Assembly (NCBI GenBank): GCA_016285335.1
Contig: JAEEQO010000005.1
Location: 1 to 40,687 of the forward strand
Origin: Victivallales bacterium
GTDB taxonomy: Bacteria > Verrucomicrobiota > Lentisphaeria > Victivallales > UBA1829
Direction of reading: 5' to 3'
Length of the DNA: 40,687 bases
In this document: in pieces, positions 8,178 to 15,625 of the stretch
Numbering within the stretch: position 1 is the stretch's first letter
Layout of the letters: each line of letters opens with the position of its first letter
The notes under the pieces: model-generated
Databases searched by the model: none
What the model was told of the DNA's origin: nothing
What the model saw: only the letters and a program-made list of their open reading frames with translations
Made by a program: the position numbers and the translations under genes

Positions 8178-8238
8178 TCTTACCCAAAAAGCATATGCAA
8201 ATATGAACATCTCATTCCATTTTTCAGTGCCGGCATCC

Positions 8239-8261
8239 CCAATGGGATTCGAACCCATTGG
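8239..8261 (-). other. tRNA T-arm-like fragment (tRNA remnant or mimic)
   Basis: On the minus strand, CCAATGGG / TTCGAAT / CCCATTGG forms a perfect 8-bp stem closing a canonical 7-nt T-loop, with the conserved G53-C61 pair. The following bases, TGGGGAT then G, could act as a 3' acceptor strand, but no matching 5' strand (ATCCCCA), anticodon arm or CCA can be found nearby. It therefore looks like a 3' tRNA fragment rather than a tRNA gene. It lies in the leader of the GT gene starting at 8304. Confidence 0.35.
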
Positions 8262-8303
8262 ACGGCTGCCTGACCATGCGGTCCGCGCGGAAAGGAGCGC
8301 ATC

Positions 8304-9416
8304 ATGAGGATCCTCGTCAGCTGCGTCCCGTTCGACCACGGGCGGTCCGGCATCTCCGTCTACATGCGCCACACGGTCACGGCACTGGCCGCGGCGGGAC
8401 ACGACCTGACGCTGGTCGTGGAACCGGAGGCGGCGCAGGTCCCGGAATTCGCCCGGTTCCCGCAAATCGTCGCGCCCGGCTGGATCGGGCGTCCCATCCT
8501 GAGCATGATCTGGCACCTGCTCGTCCTGCCGTTCAAGATCAGCAAACGCAAATACGACCTGTTCTTCATCGCCGCCGCCAACCGACGCGCGGTGCTGTTC
8601 CGACCTGTCCCGACGGTCGCCATCGTGCACGACCTGGCGGCGCACCGCATGCGGAACAAATACGACCGCTTCCGTACGCTGTACCAGACGTCCATCCTGC
8701 CGTTCTTCACGCGGCGGGCGGAGTTCCCGGTCGCGATCAGCGAATCGACCGCCGCCGACATGGTGAAGTTCATGGACCTGCCGAGGGAACATATCACGGT
8801 GAGCTGGAACGGGCTTTCCCTGCCGGACGTGCGGCCCGCGGGCGGCTGGATGCAGCGCTACGGTCTGAAGCCCGGCGAATATCTGCTCTACATCTCCCGT
8901 CTGGAACACCCGGCAAAGAACCAGTACCGCCTGATCGAAGCGTATGAGAAACTGCCGCCGGAGATCACCGGGCGTTACAAGCTGGTGCTGTGCGGCGCGG
9001 ACTGGCACGGAGCGGACGTGATCCGGGCGCGGGCGGCGGATTCGCCGCTGAAGGAGCGGATCATCCTGACCGGATTCCTCGCGAACGAGGATCTGGAGGA
9101 AGCATACCGCGGTTCGGCGGCCTATGTATTCCCGTCGCTGTTCGAGGGATTCGGGCTGTCGCTGATCGAGGCAATGCACTTCGGAACGCCGTGCGCATGT
9201 TCGGAAACGTCGTCCCTGGGCGAGATCGGACGCGGTGCCGCCCTGCTCTTCGACCCGGAGGATTCCGCCGCCATCGCGGACGCGATGCGCCGTCTGCTCA
9301 CCGATTCCGCGCTCCGGGAAGAACTGAAGGAGGCCGGCCGTATCCGGTCCGCCGAATTCACCTGGACCAAACATGTCGAAAGGATCATCCATGCCGTCGA
9401 ATCCTCCCGTTCCTAA
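8304..9416 (+). CDS. GT4-family glycosyltransferase (mannosyltransferase-like)
   Basis: This 370-aa GT-B enzyme starts MRILVSCVPFDHGRSGISVYMRH, with AAGGAG 7 nt upstream. Diagnostic segments are VAIVHDLAAHRM, PVAISESTAADMVKF, YLLYISRLEHPAKNQYRLIEAYEKL (phosphate-binding and dimer regions) and AYVFPSLFEGFGLSLIEAMHFGTPCACSETSSLGEIG (the EGFGLS..E donor-binding motif of GT4). These features are typical of mannosyl- or rhamnosyl-transferases in polysaccharide clusters. The gene probably acts with its neighbours on a lipid-linked surface glycan. Its 3' end overlaps the WecG-family gene. Confidence 0.9.
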   Translation: MRILVSCVPFDHGRSGISVYMRHTVTALAAAGHDLTLVVEPEAAQVPEFARFPQIVAPGWIGRPILSMIWHLLVLPFKISKRKYDLFFIAAANRRAVLFRPVPTVAIVHDLAAHRMRNKYDRFRTLYQTSILPFFTRRAEFPVAISESTAADMVKFMDLPREHITVSWNGLSLPDVRPAGGWMQRYGLKPGEYLLYISRLEHPAKNQYRLIEAYEKLPPEITGRYKLVLCGADWHGADVIRARAADSPLKERIILTGFLANEDLEEAYRGSAAYVFPSLFEGFGLSLIEAMHFGTPCACSETSSLGEIGRGAALLFDPEDSAAIADAMRRLLTDSALREELKEAGRIRSAEFTWTKHVERIIHAVESSRS

Positions 9417-10407
9417 TGCCCGCCCCGTCGTACTCGGAATGCGTTTTGACGCGGTTACCGTGCCGCAGGCGCTGGACCGTTTCTTCGAGCTCGCGGCCAT
9501 GCCGCCGGGACCGCGCGGATGCCGCATCGCGGCGACTGTAAACGTGGATTTCGCCGTCAACACGTACTGCGCCACGAAAGCGACGCCGCGCAATCCCGCG
9601 CTCGCAAATGTCCTCCGCCGCGCCGAGTTCGTGATCGCCGACGGCATGCCCCTGGTCTGGCTCAGCCGCCTCATCGGCACGCCCCTGCCCGAACGCGTTA
9701 CCGGCGCCGATATGGTGCCGCTCATCGCCGAACGCGCCGCCCGCGACCATGTGAAGCTGTATTTTCTCGGCGGATCCGAGGAATACACCCGGAAAGCGGC
9801 GGAAATCCTCACGGAACGTTACCCCGGTCTGGAGATCGCCGGCATCGACACGCCGTTCGTGAAGCTGGACGCCCCGGACGCCGCGGAGCAGGACCGCGAA
9901 ATCTGCCGCAAGATCAACGAGTCGGGCGCATCCATTCTGCTCGTCGGATTCGGCAACCCCAAACAGGAGATCTGGGAAGAACGCAACCGCGCGAATCTGA
10001 AGTGCGGCATCATGGTCGGCATCGGCGGCACATTCAACTTCATCGCCGGCGCTGTCAAACGCGCGCCGGAATGGATGCGCCGCAGTGGCACGGAATGGAT
10101 CTTCCGCATCATCCAGGAACCGGGCCGCCTCTGGAAACGCTACGGGTTCGGACTGCTTGTCTTCAACACCATGGCGCTCTTCGCCTTCCTGAACAGGCCG
10201 AAGAAGGGCGGCGCGGACGTCCGGCCCGGAGAAAAACCCGGGACGCTCGCAACCACCGGACGCGGACGTTTTTCGCCGGAGGCGCTCGGTGCGATCCTCG
10301 ACGCTTCCGCGGACGGCCCGGTCGAGATCGGAAATCTCAGCGGCCGCCAGCGGCGCCAGCTCAAAGCACACCGGATGATCGACCTGGTCGCACAGACGCA
10401 GCAATAA
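9391..10407 (+). CDS. WecG/TagA/CpsF family glycosyltransferase
   Basis: Family 26 transferases add N-acetyl-mannosamine(uronic acid) or glucose to lipid-linked carrier sugars. Signatures are VLGMRFDAVTVPQALDRF, AATVNVDFAVN, FVIADGMPLVWLSRLIG (the catalytic ADG Asp), KLYFLGGSEEYTRKAAEIL, GFGNPKQEIWEERN, and GIGGTFNFIAGAVKRAPEWM followed by EWIFRIIQEPGRLWKRY. The ATG at 9391 is chosen over an in-frame ATG at 9373 because AAAGGA lies 6 nt before it; the protein is then 338 aa and overlaps the previous gene by 26 nt. A low-complexity charged tail of about 65 residues follows the catalytic domain and a hydrophobic stretch (GLLVFNTMALFAFL), longer than the usual family length of about 240-260 aa. 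The tail's function is unknown. Confidence 0.9.
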   Translation: MPSNPPVPNARPVVLGMRFDAVTVPQALDRFFELAAMPPGPRGCRIAATVNVDFAVNTYCATKATPRNPALANVLRRAEFVIADGMPLVWLSRLIGTPLPERVTGADMVPLIAERAARDHVKLYFLGGSEEYTRKAAEILTERYPGLEIAGIDTPFVKLDAPDAAEQDREICRKINESGASILLVGFGNPKQEIWEERNRANLKCGIMVGIGGTFNFIAGAVKRAPEWMRRSGTEWIFRIIQEPGRLWKRYGFGLLVFNTMALFAFLNRPKKGGADVRPGEKPGTLATTGRGRFSPEALGAILDASADGPVEIGNLSGRQRRQLKAHRMIDLVAQTQQ

Positions 10408-10429
10408 CATCTTTTCTCCCCGGAATCAG

Positions 10430-10457
10430 TTGAAATCGATGCAAATGATGCTATTGT
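10430..10457 (+). promoter_or_regulatory. Probable promoter of the exosortase gene
   Basis: TTGAAA (10430-10435), 16 nt, then TATTGT (10452-10457), located 56 nt before the exosortase ATG. The -35 is perfect for the local consensus and the -10 is weaker. It would allow the exosortase pair to be expressed separately from the glycosyltransferases. Confidence 0.5.
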
Positions 10458-10513
10458 AATCCATAACGAACAGACAAACGAGTCAAATCAAACAGCCTTG
10501 CCGGAAAACGAAG

Positions 10514-11434
10514 ATGATCGACCTTAAAAAGATATTTGAACCTCTGCGGAAAAACTGGCGATGCACCGCCGTGTTCGGCGTCGCGTTCGCATTCGCGTGC
10601 TGGCAGTCGGCGCAGCAGATCCGCTCCGAATGGGGCGGCGCCGCGGCGCTGCTGATCCTGCTCGCGTGCCTGCTGTACCAGGCGGAGAAGACGTCGTCGT
10701 CCGTCCCCGCGAAGGCGGGCGGATTCCCATGGAACAAGGTCTTCGGCTGGGGTCTGGCCGCCGCCGCGCTCGGATGCATCTTTCTGTTGAGGTCGAACGG
10801 CGCGCCGGGCTTCAAGTACGGCACATGGTTCTTCCTGACGCTCGGGGCGGTCAGCCTTTTCTGCGGCGTGCGGGCGATGCTTTACGGCGCGGTCCCCCTG
10901 TTCGGCTGCTTCTTCGTGGCGCCGTTCCGCGAACCGATCGTGCTTTACCTGAGCTATCCATTCCGAATGGTCTCCACAGTCCTGTCCGTCGGATTCCTCC
11001 AGATGTTCGGGATGAAGATCGAAAACGACATGACGACGATCCGCCTCGAGGGGCTTGACATCGCCATCACGGACGCATGCAGCGGCATCCAGCAGTTCGA
11101 GGCGATGATCATGGTGGCGTTCTGGCTGGTGATGGTCTGGCGGCGCCCGTTCGTCTGGCGGTGCGTCCACTATGTTTTCCTGATCCCGTCCATCATCCTC
11201 GCCAACGCAGTCCGCATCATCCTGACCATCGTCCTTTACAAAGCCGGGTTCGAATCCGTGCTGAACAACACCTGGCACGAAGGGCTCGGTTACGGGCAGG
11301 TCGTGCTCACCGTGGCGCTGTTCTTCCTCGTCGGATGCCTTCTGCCGGAAACGGAGCCGGCCGGAAAGGACGCAAAAACCGGATCCGGGAAGGACGAAGC
11401 GGAAAACAAATCCGGAAAGGGCGGCAAACCGTGA
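10514..11434 (+). CDS. Exosortase (Xrt family, PEP-CTERM-type sorting transpeptidase)
   Basis: This 306-aa polytopic inner-membrane protein has about eight hydrophobic helices and the full exosortase catalytic set: Cys189 in TDACSGIQQFEAM, Arg234 in IILANAVRIILT, and His255 in LNNTWHEGLGYG. Exosortases process C-terminal sorting signals (PEP-CTERM or related) on exported proteins, usually in species that make extracellular polysaccharide. Its place directly after three glycosyltransferases fits that link. A hydrophilic Lys/Gly/Asp-rich tail (about 282-306) follows the last helix. The stop overlaps the GTG start of the EpsI-like gene (GTGA), implying coupled translation. No target protein with a recognisable sorting tail is in the window. 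Confidence 0.93.
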   Translation: MIDLKKIFEPLRKNWRCTAVFGVAFAFACWQSAQQIRSEWGGAAALLILLACLLYQAEKTSSSVPAKAGGFPWNKVFGWGLAAAALGCIFLLRSNGAPGFKYGTWFFLTLGAVSLFCGVRAMLYGAVPLFGCFFVAPFREPIVLYLSYPFRMVSTVLSVGFLQMFGMKIENDMTTIRLEGLDIAITDACSGIQQFEAMIMVAFWLVMVWRRPFVWRCVHYVFLIPSIILANAVRIILTIVLYKAGFESVLNNTWHEGLGYGQVVLTVALFFLVGCLLPETEPAGKDAKTGSGKDEAENKSGKGGKP

Positions 11435-12639
11435 AAGAAAATATGACAAACAAACAGAAACCTGCCGAAAACGTGCAGACGTCCGCCCCGGCGACCGAAG
11501 TCGCGGCCCCGGCTGCAAACACCGCAGCCCCCGCCGCCCTGCCATGGAAACGCCTTGTGTTCGCCTTTCTGGCCGGGATCCCGTTTTTTCTTACCCTGCC
11601 GTATACATTCTATTCATGGCGGGCATCCCCCATGGACCGCCCGAACTGGGTCTTTCACCTCGGGTTCCTGCTGCTTGCCGTCTGCGCCGCACCGGACGTA
11701 AAAGATTCCGCGAAGGACCCGAAGCGGTCCGGCGTCGACGCGGCGGCGTATTTCCTGCCCGTCGCGTTCCTCGGCGTATACCTCGGCGCAACGTTTGTAC
11801 GAGAAATCAACATGGTGCGGATCCTGAGCGGGATGGCATTCTGGTGGTCCTGCGTGTGGCTGTTCTGCGGCTGGAAGGCCGCCTGGACATCGCTGCCCGC
11901 GTTCGCGGTGCTTTCGCTGGGGTGCACCAGTTCGACGTTCGTGCTATGCAACCACTTCCTCATCCAGCCGCAGACAGTCCTCTTCCTGAAGATCGGCGCC
12001 GCGGCCGTCTGCGCGGCCATCTGCGAGGTCGTCATGCTGACCGACTACGTGATGAAAAACGAGTTTTTCCTCTTTTTCGCGGTCGCCGCGATCATCCTCG
12101 TCGCCATGATGAACATACCCAACGACGGCAAACCCGTTCCGCCGTTCCGGCCGGACCTGACCGACGCGCCCGCCGGGTTCACGATCACGGAAACCCCGCT
12201 GACAGAGGACACGATCCGGTTTTTCGAAGGAGCCGAAGCGCATCAGTACCGGATCACAGACGGCATTTTTAATTGCAGTTTCCTGGAAGTAAAGTGCGGC
12301 GACGATATTCACAAGATCCATCCGGCCAGCCACTGTCTCCGTTCCGGCGGGGCAGTCATCCAGTCGGAGGCAGTCGTCACGCACGCCATGCCCGACGGGC
12401 GGGAACTTTCCGTCACGGAGATCCATTCGAAGTTCCGGGGAACACCCATCCTCACGTTTGTATGGTATACCGGGCCGGAGGAAACGCTCGGCAGCTACTT
12501 CCGGTTCCGCAGCCGATGGTCGCCCTCCGAGCAATGGTATTCCTATCAGGCCGTGACGGAAATCTACGAAAACAACGAGGAAGCGGCCCGTAAATTCCTG
12601 CTGGACCTGCTGTCGCGCCTGAAACACCGGGATCAGTAA
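11431..12639 (+). CDS. Multi-pass membrane protein with C-terminal EpsI-like (exosortase-associated) domain
   Basis: The protein is about 402 aa. The GTG at 11431 overlaps the exosortase stop by 4 nt and has GGAAAGG 10 nt upstream; an in-frame ATG at 11443 is an alternative. An Ala/Pro-rich cytoplasmic leader (about 5-37) precedes roughly seven membrane helices (about 40-230). A soluble domain follows (about 240-395) with HKIHPASHCLRSGG near residues 293-306, the EpsI/DUF3485-type motif around an invariant Cys (about 302). EpsI proteins accompany exosortases and are often fused to them. Here the membrane half lacks the exosortase Cys/Arg/His triad, so it may be a catalytically dead partner or scaffold presenting the EpsI domain in the periplasm. 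The role is inference. Confidence 0.82.
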   Translation: MKENMTNKQKPAENVQTSAPATEVAAPAANTAAPAALPWKRLVFAFLAGIPFFLTLPYTFYSWRASPMDRPNWVFHLGFLLLAVCAAPDVKDSAKDPKRSGVDAAAYFLPVAFLGVYLGATFVREINMVRILSGMAFWWSCVWLFCGWKAAWTSLPAFAVLSLGCTSSTFVLCNHFLIQPQTVLFLKIGAAAVCAAICEVVMLTDYVMKNEFFLFFAVAAIILVAMMNIPNDGKPVPPFRPDLTDAPAGFTITETPLTEDTIRFFEGAEAHQYRITDGIFNCSFLEVKCGDDIHKIHPASHCLRSGGAVIQSEAVVTHAMPDGRELSVTEIHSKFRGTPILTFVWYTGPEETLGSYFRFRSRWSPSEQWYSYQAVTEIYENNEEAARKFLLDLLSRLKHRDQ

Positions 12640-12656
12640 TGATCAGGCTCGCATCG

Positions 12657-13601
12657 TCAGTTTGAAGGCGCACCGTCCGCAGGGCGCGAAGCGAGGCGGG
12701 CGGTCTTGCGCTGCCTGCGTTTCTCGAACTGGAACATCTGAATGGCGTTCCAGCTGTTGTGCCAGAGGATATAAAAAAGGGGGCCGAGTGCGGCGATCGG
12801 CGAGGCGAACGTGATCGCCAGATAGATCGTGAAGGAAGTGTTTTTCTGCCCGAGAAGCTGGCTGGATTCGAGTTTGCAGCGGCGCGGGCCGATGAGCCAT
12901 CCGATCAGGAAGTTCAGGATGCAAACGGCGAGCGTGGCGCATCCGATCTGAAGCATGATGGAAACCGCGCTGACCTCCTGTTCGTCGAACGTCGTACGGG
13001 CTACGCCGCCGAGGATGAGGAGCATGACCGACCATGCCCAGAGCGCGTGCGGCGCGATCTTGTACTTGGCAAAGTCGGCGAGCCAGGGCCAGAAATGCAG
13101 CAGGACGCGAGACAGGAAGACGGGAAGCGCCATCACGAGCGCGATGTTCAGGAAGACTTCGTTCACGAAATCCCATTTCAGCTGCCCCGTGACAAGCGGG
13201 AGCAGCCCGATCAGGAAGAGCGAGATCCCGATGTCACTGATCAGGAAGCCCATCAGCACGGTGGCGACGTTTCCGCCGAGAAACGCGATCACAACGGGCG
13301 CGGCGGTGGCCGTGGGCGAGATCGCGGTAAAGAAAACGGCTTTCGCGACTTCGGTGTTGCCGCCGCAGACCCAGCACGCGATCAGCCATGCCAGCACGCC
13401 GATGACCAGATTCGCCGCGAGCAGATACCAGTGGTAAAGCCGCATCTTCAGGCCGCTGAACTTGATGCCGAGGCAGGCGTTCAGGAGCATGACGACAAGC
13501 AGCCAGCGGACCATGAATTTCGCACTGGCCATCCACGGGCAGCAGAGCCCGATGAAGAGCGGGATGATGATCTTTGCCGGTTGGCTGAGCGCTTTCCACA
13601 T
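12657..13601 (-). CDS. Bile acid:sodium symporter (SBF/BASS)-family transporter
   Basis: The 314-aa protein has about nine hydrophobic segments. Family-like motifs are VMLLNACLGIKFSGLKM, FFTAISPTATAAPVVIAFLGGN (the conserved unwound-helix region) and LGQKNTSFTIYLAITFASPIAALGPL near the C-terminus, corresponding to the second crossover. It probably imports an organic anion or carboxylate with sodium; the substrate cannot be inferred. A basic tail (KRRQRKTARLASR) ends the protein. It converges on the EpsI-like gene with only 17 nt between stop codons and no separate terminator visible. A strong promoter lies at 13661-13689. Confidence 0.85.
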   Translation of the reverse strand: MWKALSQPAKIIIPLFIGLCCPWMASAKFMVRWLLVVMLLNACLGIKFSGLKMRLYHWYLLAANLVIGVLAWLIACWVCGGNTEVAKAVFFTAISPTATAAPVVIAFLGGNVATVLMGFLISDIGISLFLIGLLPLVTGQLKWDFVNEVFLNIALVMALPVFLSRVLLHFWPWLADFAKYKIAPHALWAWSVMLLILGGVARTTFDEQEVSAVSIMLQIGCATLAVCILNFLIGWLIGPRRCKLESSQLLGQKNTSFTIYLAITFASPIAALGPLFYILWHNSWNAIQMFQFEKRRQRKTARLASRPADGAPSN

Positions 13602-13660
13602 GAGGAAGAAACCGTCCCGAGTAGTTGATTTTTGTACGAACGAAAAAAACGGGAAAATAT

Positions 13661-13689
13661 AATATACCGCCGGAAAGAAGTGTTTTCAA
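13661..13689 (-). promoter_or_regulatory. Sigma70-type promoter of the SBF transporter
   Basis: Minus strand TTGAAA (13684-13689), exactly 17 nt, TATATT (13661-13666); 60 nt upstream of the ATG at 13601. Hexamers and spacing are identical to the glmM promoter. Confidence 0.72.
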
Positions 13690-13741
13690 GAGAAAAACGC
13701 GGTGAGGGGAGAAAGAATACGGCCGGAGCAGGAAGAAAAGG

Positions 13742-14044
13742 ATGCTGTCCGGCGCAACCGATAGAAACGACATACAGTTGCGAAGCATGAAAGACCGAAT
13801 GTGTGCAAAATGTGTTTTGGGTGAAGAGTCCGTGCGGCGCTGTCCGGGACGAAATCGAGTTTTCCCGCGGGTGGGAAGATCCGGAAGAAAAGCCGAGGAC
13901 AGATCTGTTCATTTGATGAAGGAAGCCGTCCCGAAAAAAAGGGCTGGAAAAAGACGCATGGACCGCGCGGAAAAGGAGCCGGGACCCGTCGCGGCGGCGT
14001 CTGCACGGACTCTTCAGTTGGAACAGACATTATTTGAACCATAA
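13742..14044 (+). CDS. Possible small ORF upstream of the terminase (uncertain)
   Basis: The stretch 13690-14071 (about 380 bp between the transporter promoter and the terminase gene) holds one plausible plus-strand reading frame of 100 aa, preceded by AGGAAG and AAAGG. The product is very basic, with no recognisable domain. Its position would suit a small terminase subunit, but nothing in the sequence supports that, and codon usage is less regular than in neighbouring genes. A weak promoter-like TTGGAA / 17 nt / ATAAAA near its end (about 14018-14046) could drive the terminase. No integrase gene, attachment-site repeat or tRNA was seen in this gap. Confidence 0.25.
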   Translation: MLSGATDRNDIQLRSMKDRMCAKCVLGEESVRRCPGRNRVFPRVGRSGRKAEDRSVHLMKEAVPKKRAGKRRMDRAEKEPGPVAAASARTLQLEQTLFEP

Positions 14045-14071
14045 AAACAAGCGGAAGGATGACGGGGGCCG

Positions 14072-15457
14072 ATGAAGCTGACGGAATATTTTCTGCCGTA
14101 CCAGCGACGCTGGATCCTGGACGACTCGCGGATGAAGCTGTATGCGAAATCACGCCGGGTCGGGATCACCTACGCCACGAGTTTCCGCGTGAACGACAAA
14201 TGCCTGCGGCGTCCGGGCACGGTGCAATGGGTCACCAGCCGCGACGAATTCACGGCACGCGAGTTCATCACGGACTACATCGCGAAGTGGGCGGCGGCGG
14301 CCAACGTGGTCTGCCGCGGCCTCGCCGGAGAAAATGCGGTCGTGATCGACCCGCTGCACGGGATCCGGGCGTACACGGCGGAATACGGCAACGGCAGCCG
14401 CGTGATCAGCCTTTCCAGCACGCCCGAGGCGTTCGCCGGGAAAGGCGGCGACATCCTGATCGACGAGGCGGACCTGCACAAGGACAGCGGGCGCGTGATC
14501 GACATGGCGCTTCCCTGTACGACCTGGGGCGGGCAGCTCGAAATGGTGTCCGCACTGAGCGTGGACGGCAGTGCGGAATCGCCCTTCTGCCGGATGCTTC
14601 ACGAGGCGGAACACGGCGCGAACGCGATGGGATGGAGCGTCCATCGGACGAGCATCCTTGACGCCGTGGAAGAAGGCTTCGTGGAGCGCGTCAACGAAAT
14701 GACCGGCGGCGACTTGAGCCGGGAAGAGTGGCTGAAGCGGATGCGCGCGAAATGCCGCACGGAAGACGCATGGCGGACACAGTACCTGATCGAGGCTGCG
14801 GAGGCCGGCGCGGCGTTGCTCGACTACGGCATGATCGGAAGCTGCGAACTCGACGCGGAGGAACTGCGCAAGGCCGCAGAAGAACATCCGAAGGCCGAGC
14901 GCTACGGTGGCTATGACGTGGGGCGGAAGAAGGATGTCGCGGTATATTTCGAATTCATGCGCGTCGGGGACATCCTGTGGCAGAGCGCGTACGAGGTCAT
15001 GGAGAACACGCCGTTCCGCATGCAGGCGGATGCTCTGGCGCGGCGGCTCGACGACGAGCGTCTGGGACGTCTCTGCATCGACGCGACCGGGATCGGGATG
15101 ATGCTGGCGGAGGAAATGCAGGAGCGGTTCGGAAGATACCGCGTGGAAAGCGTGACGTTCACCGCGCCCGTGAAGTCCGCGCTCGCCATGCCCGTGCGGG
15201 CGGCGTTCGAATCGCGCGGAATCCGCATCCTGGCGGACGACGTCCTGCGGCACGACCTGCACAAGATCGTGCGGAGCGTGACCGCGGCCGGGAACGTGCG
15301 GTACGACGCGGAACGCGACGATTCCGGGCATTCGGACCGGTTCTGGGCGCTCGCGCTGGCGATCCATGCCGCTGGCCGGGGCAATGACGGGCCGTGCGCG
15401 ATCGACCCGCTGCCGCCGCATGTGCGGCCGATGGAGGAACGTTTTTTCGGATTCTGA
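14072..15457 (+). CDS. Phage terminase large subunit, Mu gp28-like
   Basis: TerL packages DNA through a portal by ATP hydrolysis and cuts it with an RNase-H-like nuclease. In this 461-aa protein the opening FLPYQRRWILDDSRMKLYAKSRRVG is characteristic of gp28-like terminases, with a deviant Walker A at about 25-33. Walker B is DILIDEADLH (D131, E132). Nuclease acidic residues lie in GGYDVGRKKDVAV (D282), LCIDATGIG (D337) and SGHSDRFWALALA (D422). All key residues are present, so the enzyme appears intact. No small-terminase gene is recognised upstream, and the expected portal gene does not follow. Confidence 0.93.
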   Translation: MKLTEYFLPYQRRWILDDSRMKLYAKSRRVGITYATSFRVNDKCLRRPGTVQWVTSRDEFTAREFITDYIAKWAAAANVVCRGLAGENAVVIDPLHGIRAYTAEYGNGSRVISLSSTPEAFAGKGGDILIDEADLHKDSGRVIDMALPCTTWGGQLEMVSALSVDGSAESPFCRMLHEAEHGANAMGWSVHRTSILDAVEEGFVERVNEMTGGDLSREEWLKRMRAKCRTEDAWRTQYLIEAAEAGAALLDYGMIGSCELDAEELRKAAEEHPKAERYGGYDVGRKKDVAVYFEFMRVGDILWQSAYEVMENTPFRMQADALARRLDDERLGRLCIDATGIGMMLAEEMQERFGRYRVESVTFTAPVKSALAMPVRAAFESRGIRILADDVLRHDLHKIVRSVTAAGNVRYDAERDDSGHSDRFWALALAIHAAGRGNDGPCAIDPLPPHVRPMEERFFGF

Positions 15458-15545
15458 GGAGGACGGGTCCTCCACTGTTTCGGTGCTTGGCTTCGCTCAA
15501 GCACACATAAAGAGCGGCAGGCAGTGCCATGCTGCGCGATGGCAC
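15458..15545 (+). other. Three consecutive hairpins between terminase and protease genes
   Basis: The 168-nt gap after terL contains GGAGGA/TCCTCC (15458-15463 with 15468-15473), GTGCTTG/CAAGCAC (15483-15489 with 15498-15504, 8-nt loop) and GTGCCAT/ATGGCAC (15524-15530 with 15539-15545, 8-nt loop). All stems are perfect. None has a T-run, so they are not standard terminators. They could be an RNA-processing or structured element, or REP-like palindromes. Confidence 0.6.
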
Positions 15546-15625
15546 GGAACCGGCACCAATTACCCCCGGCGGACCGGACGGAGTTTCCGCGGGGTTAAGA
15601 CAAAACACAACATAGGAGCAGGAAA

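Noticed and set aside
8166..9812. 548-aa minus-strand open frame across two glycosyltransferases
   Set aside because: Antisense of strongly recognised GT4 and WecG-family genes; the translation has no domain and a typical shadow composition.
13602..14071. Attachment site or integrase remnant at the left edge of the cassette
   Set aside because: No direct repeat shared with the right edge near 28,230-28,330, no tRNA and no recombinase fragment could be found by eye.
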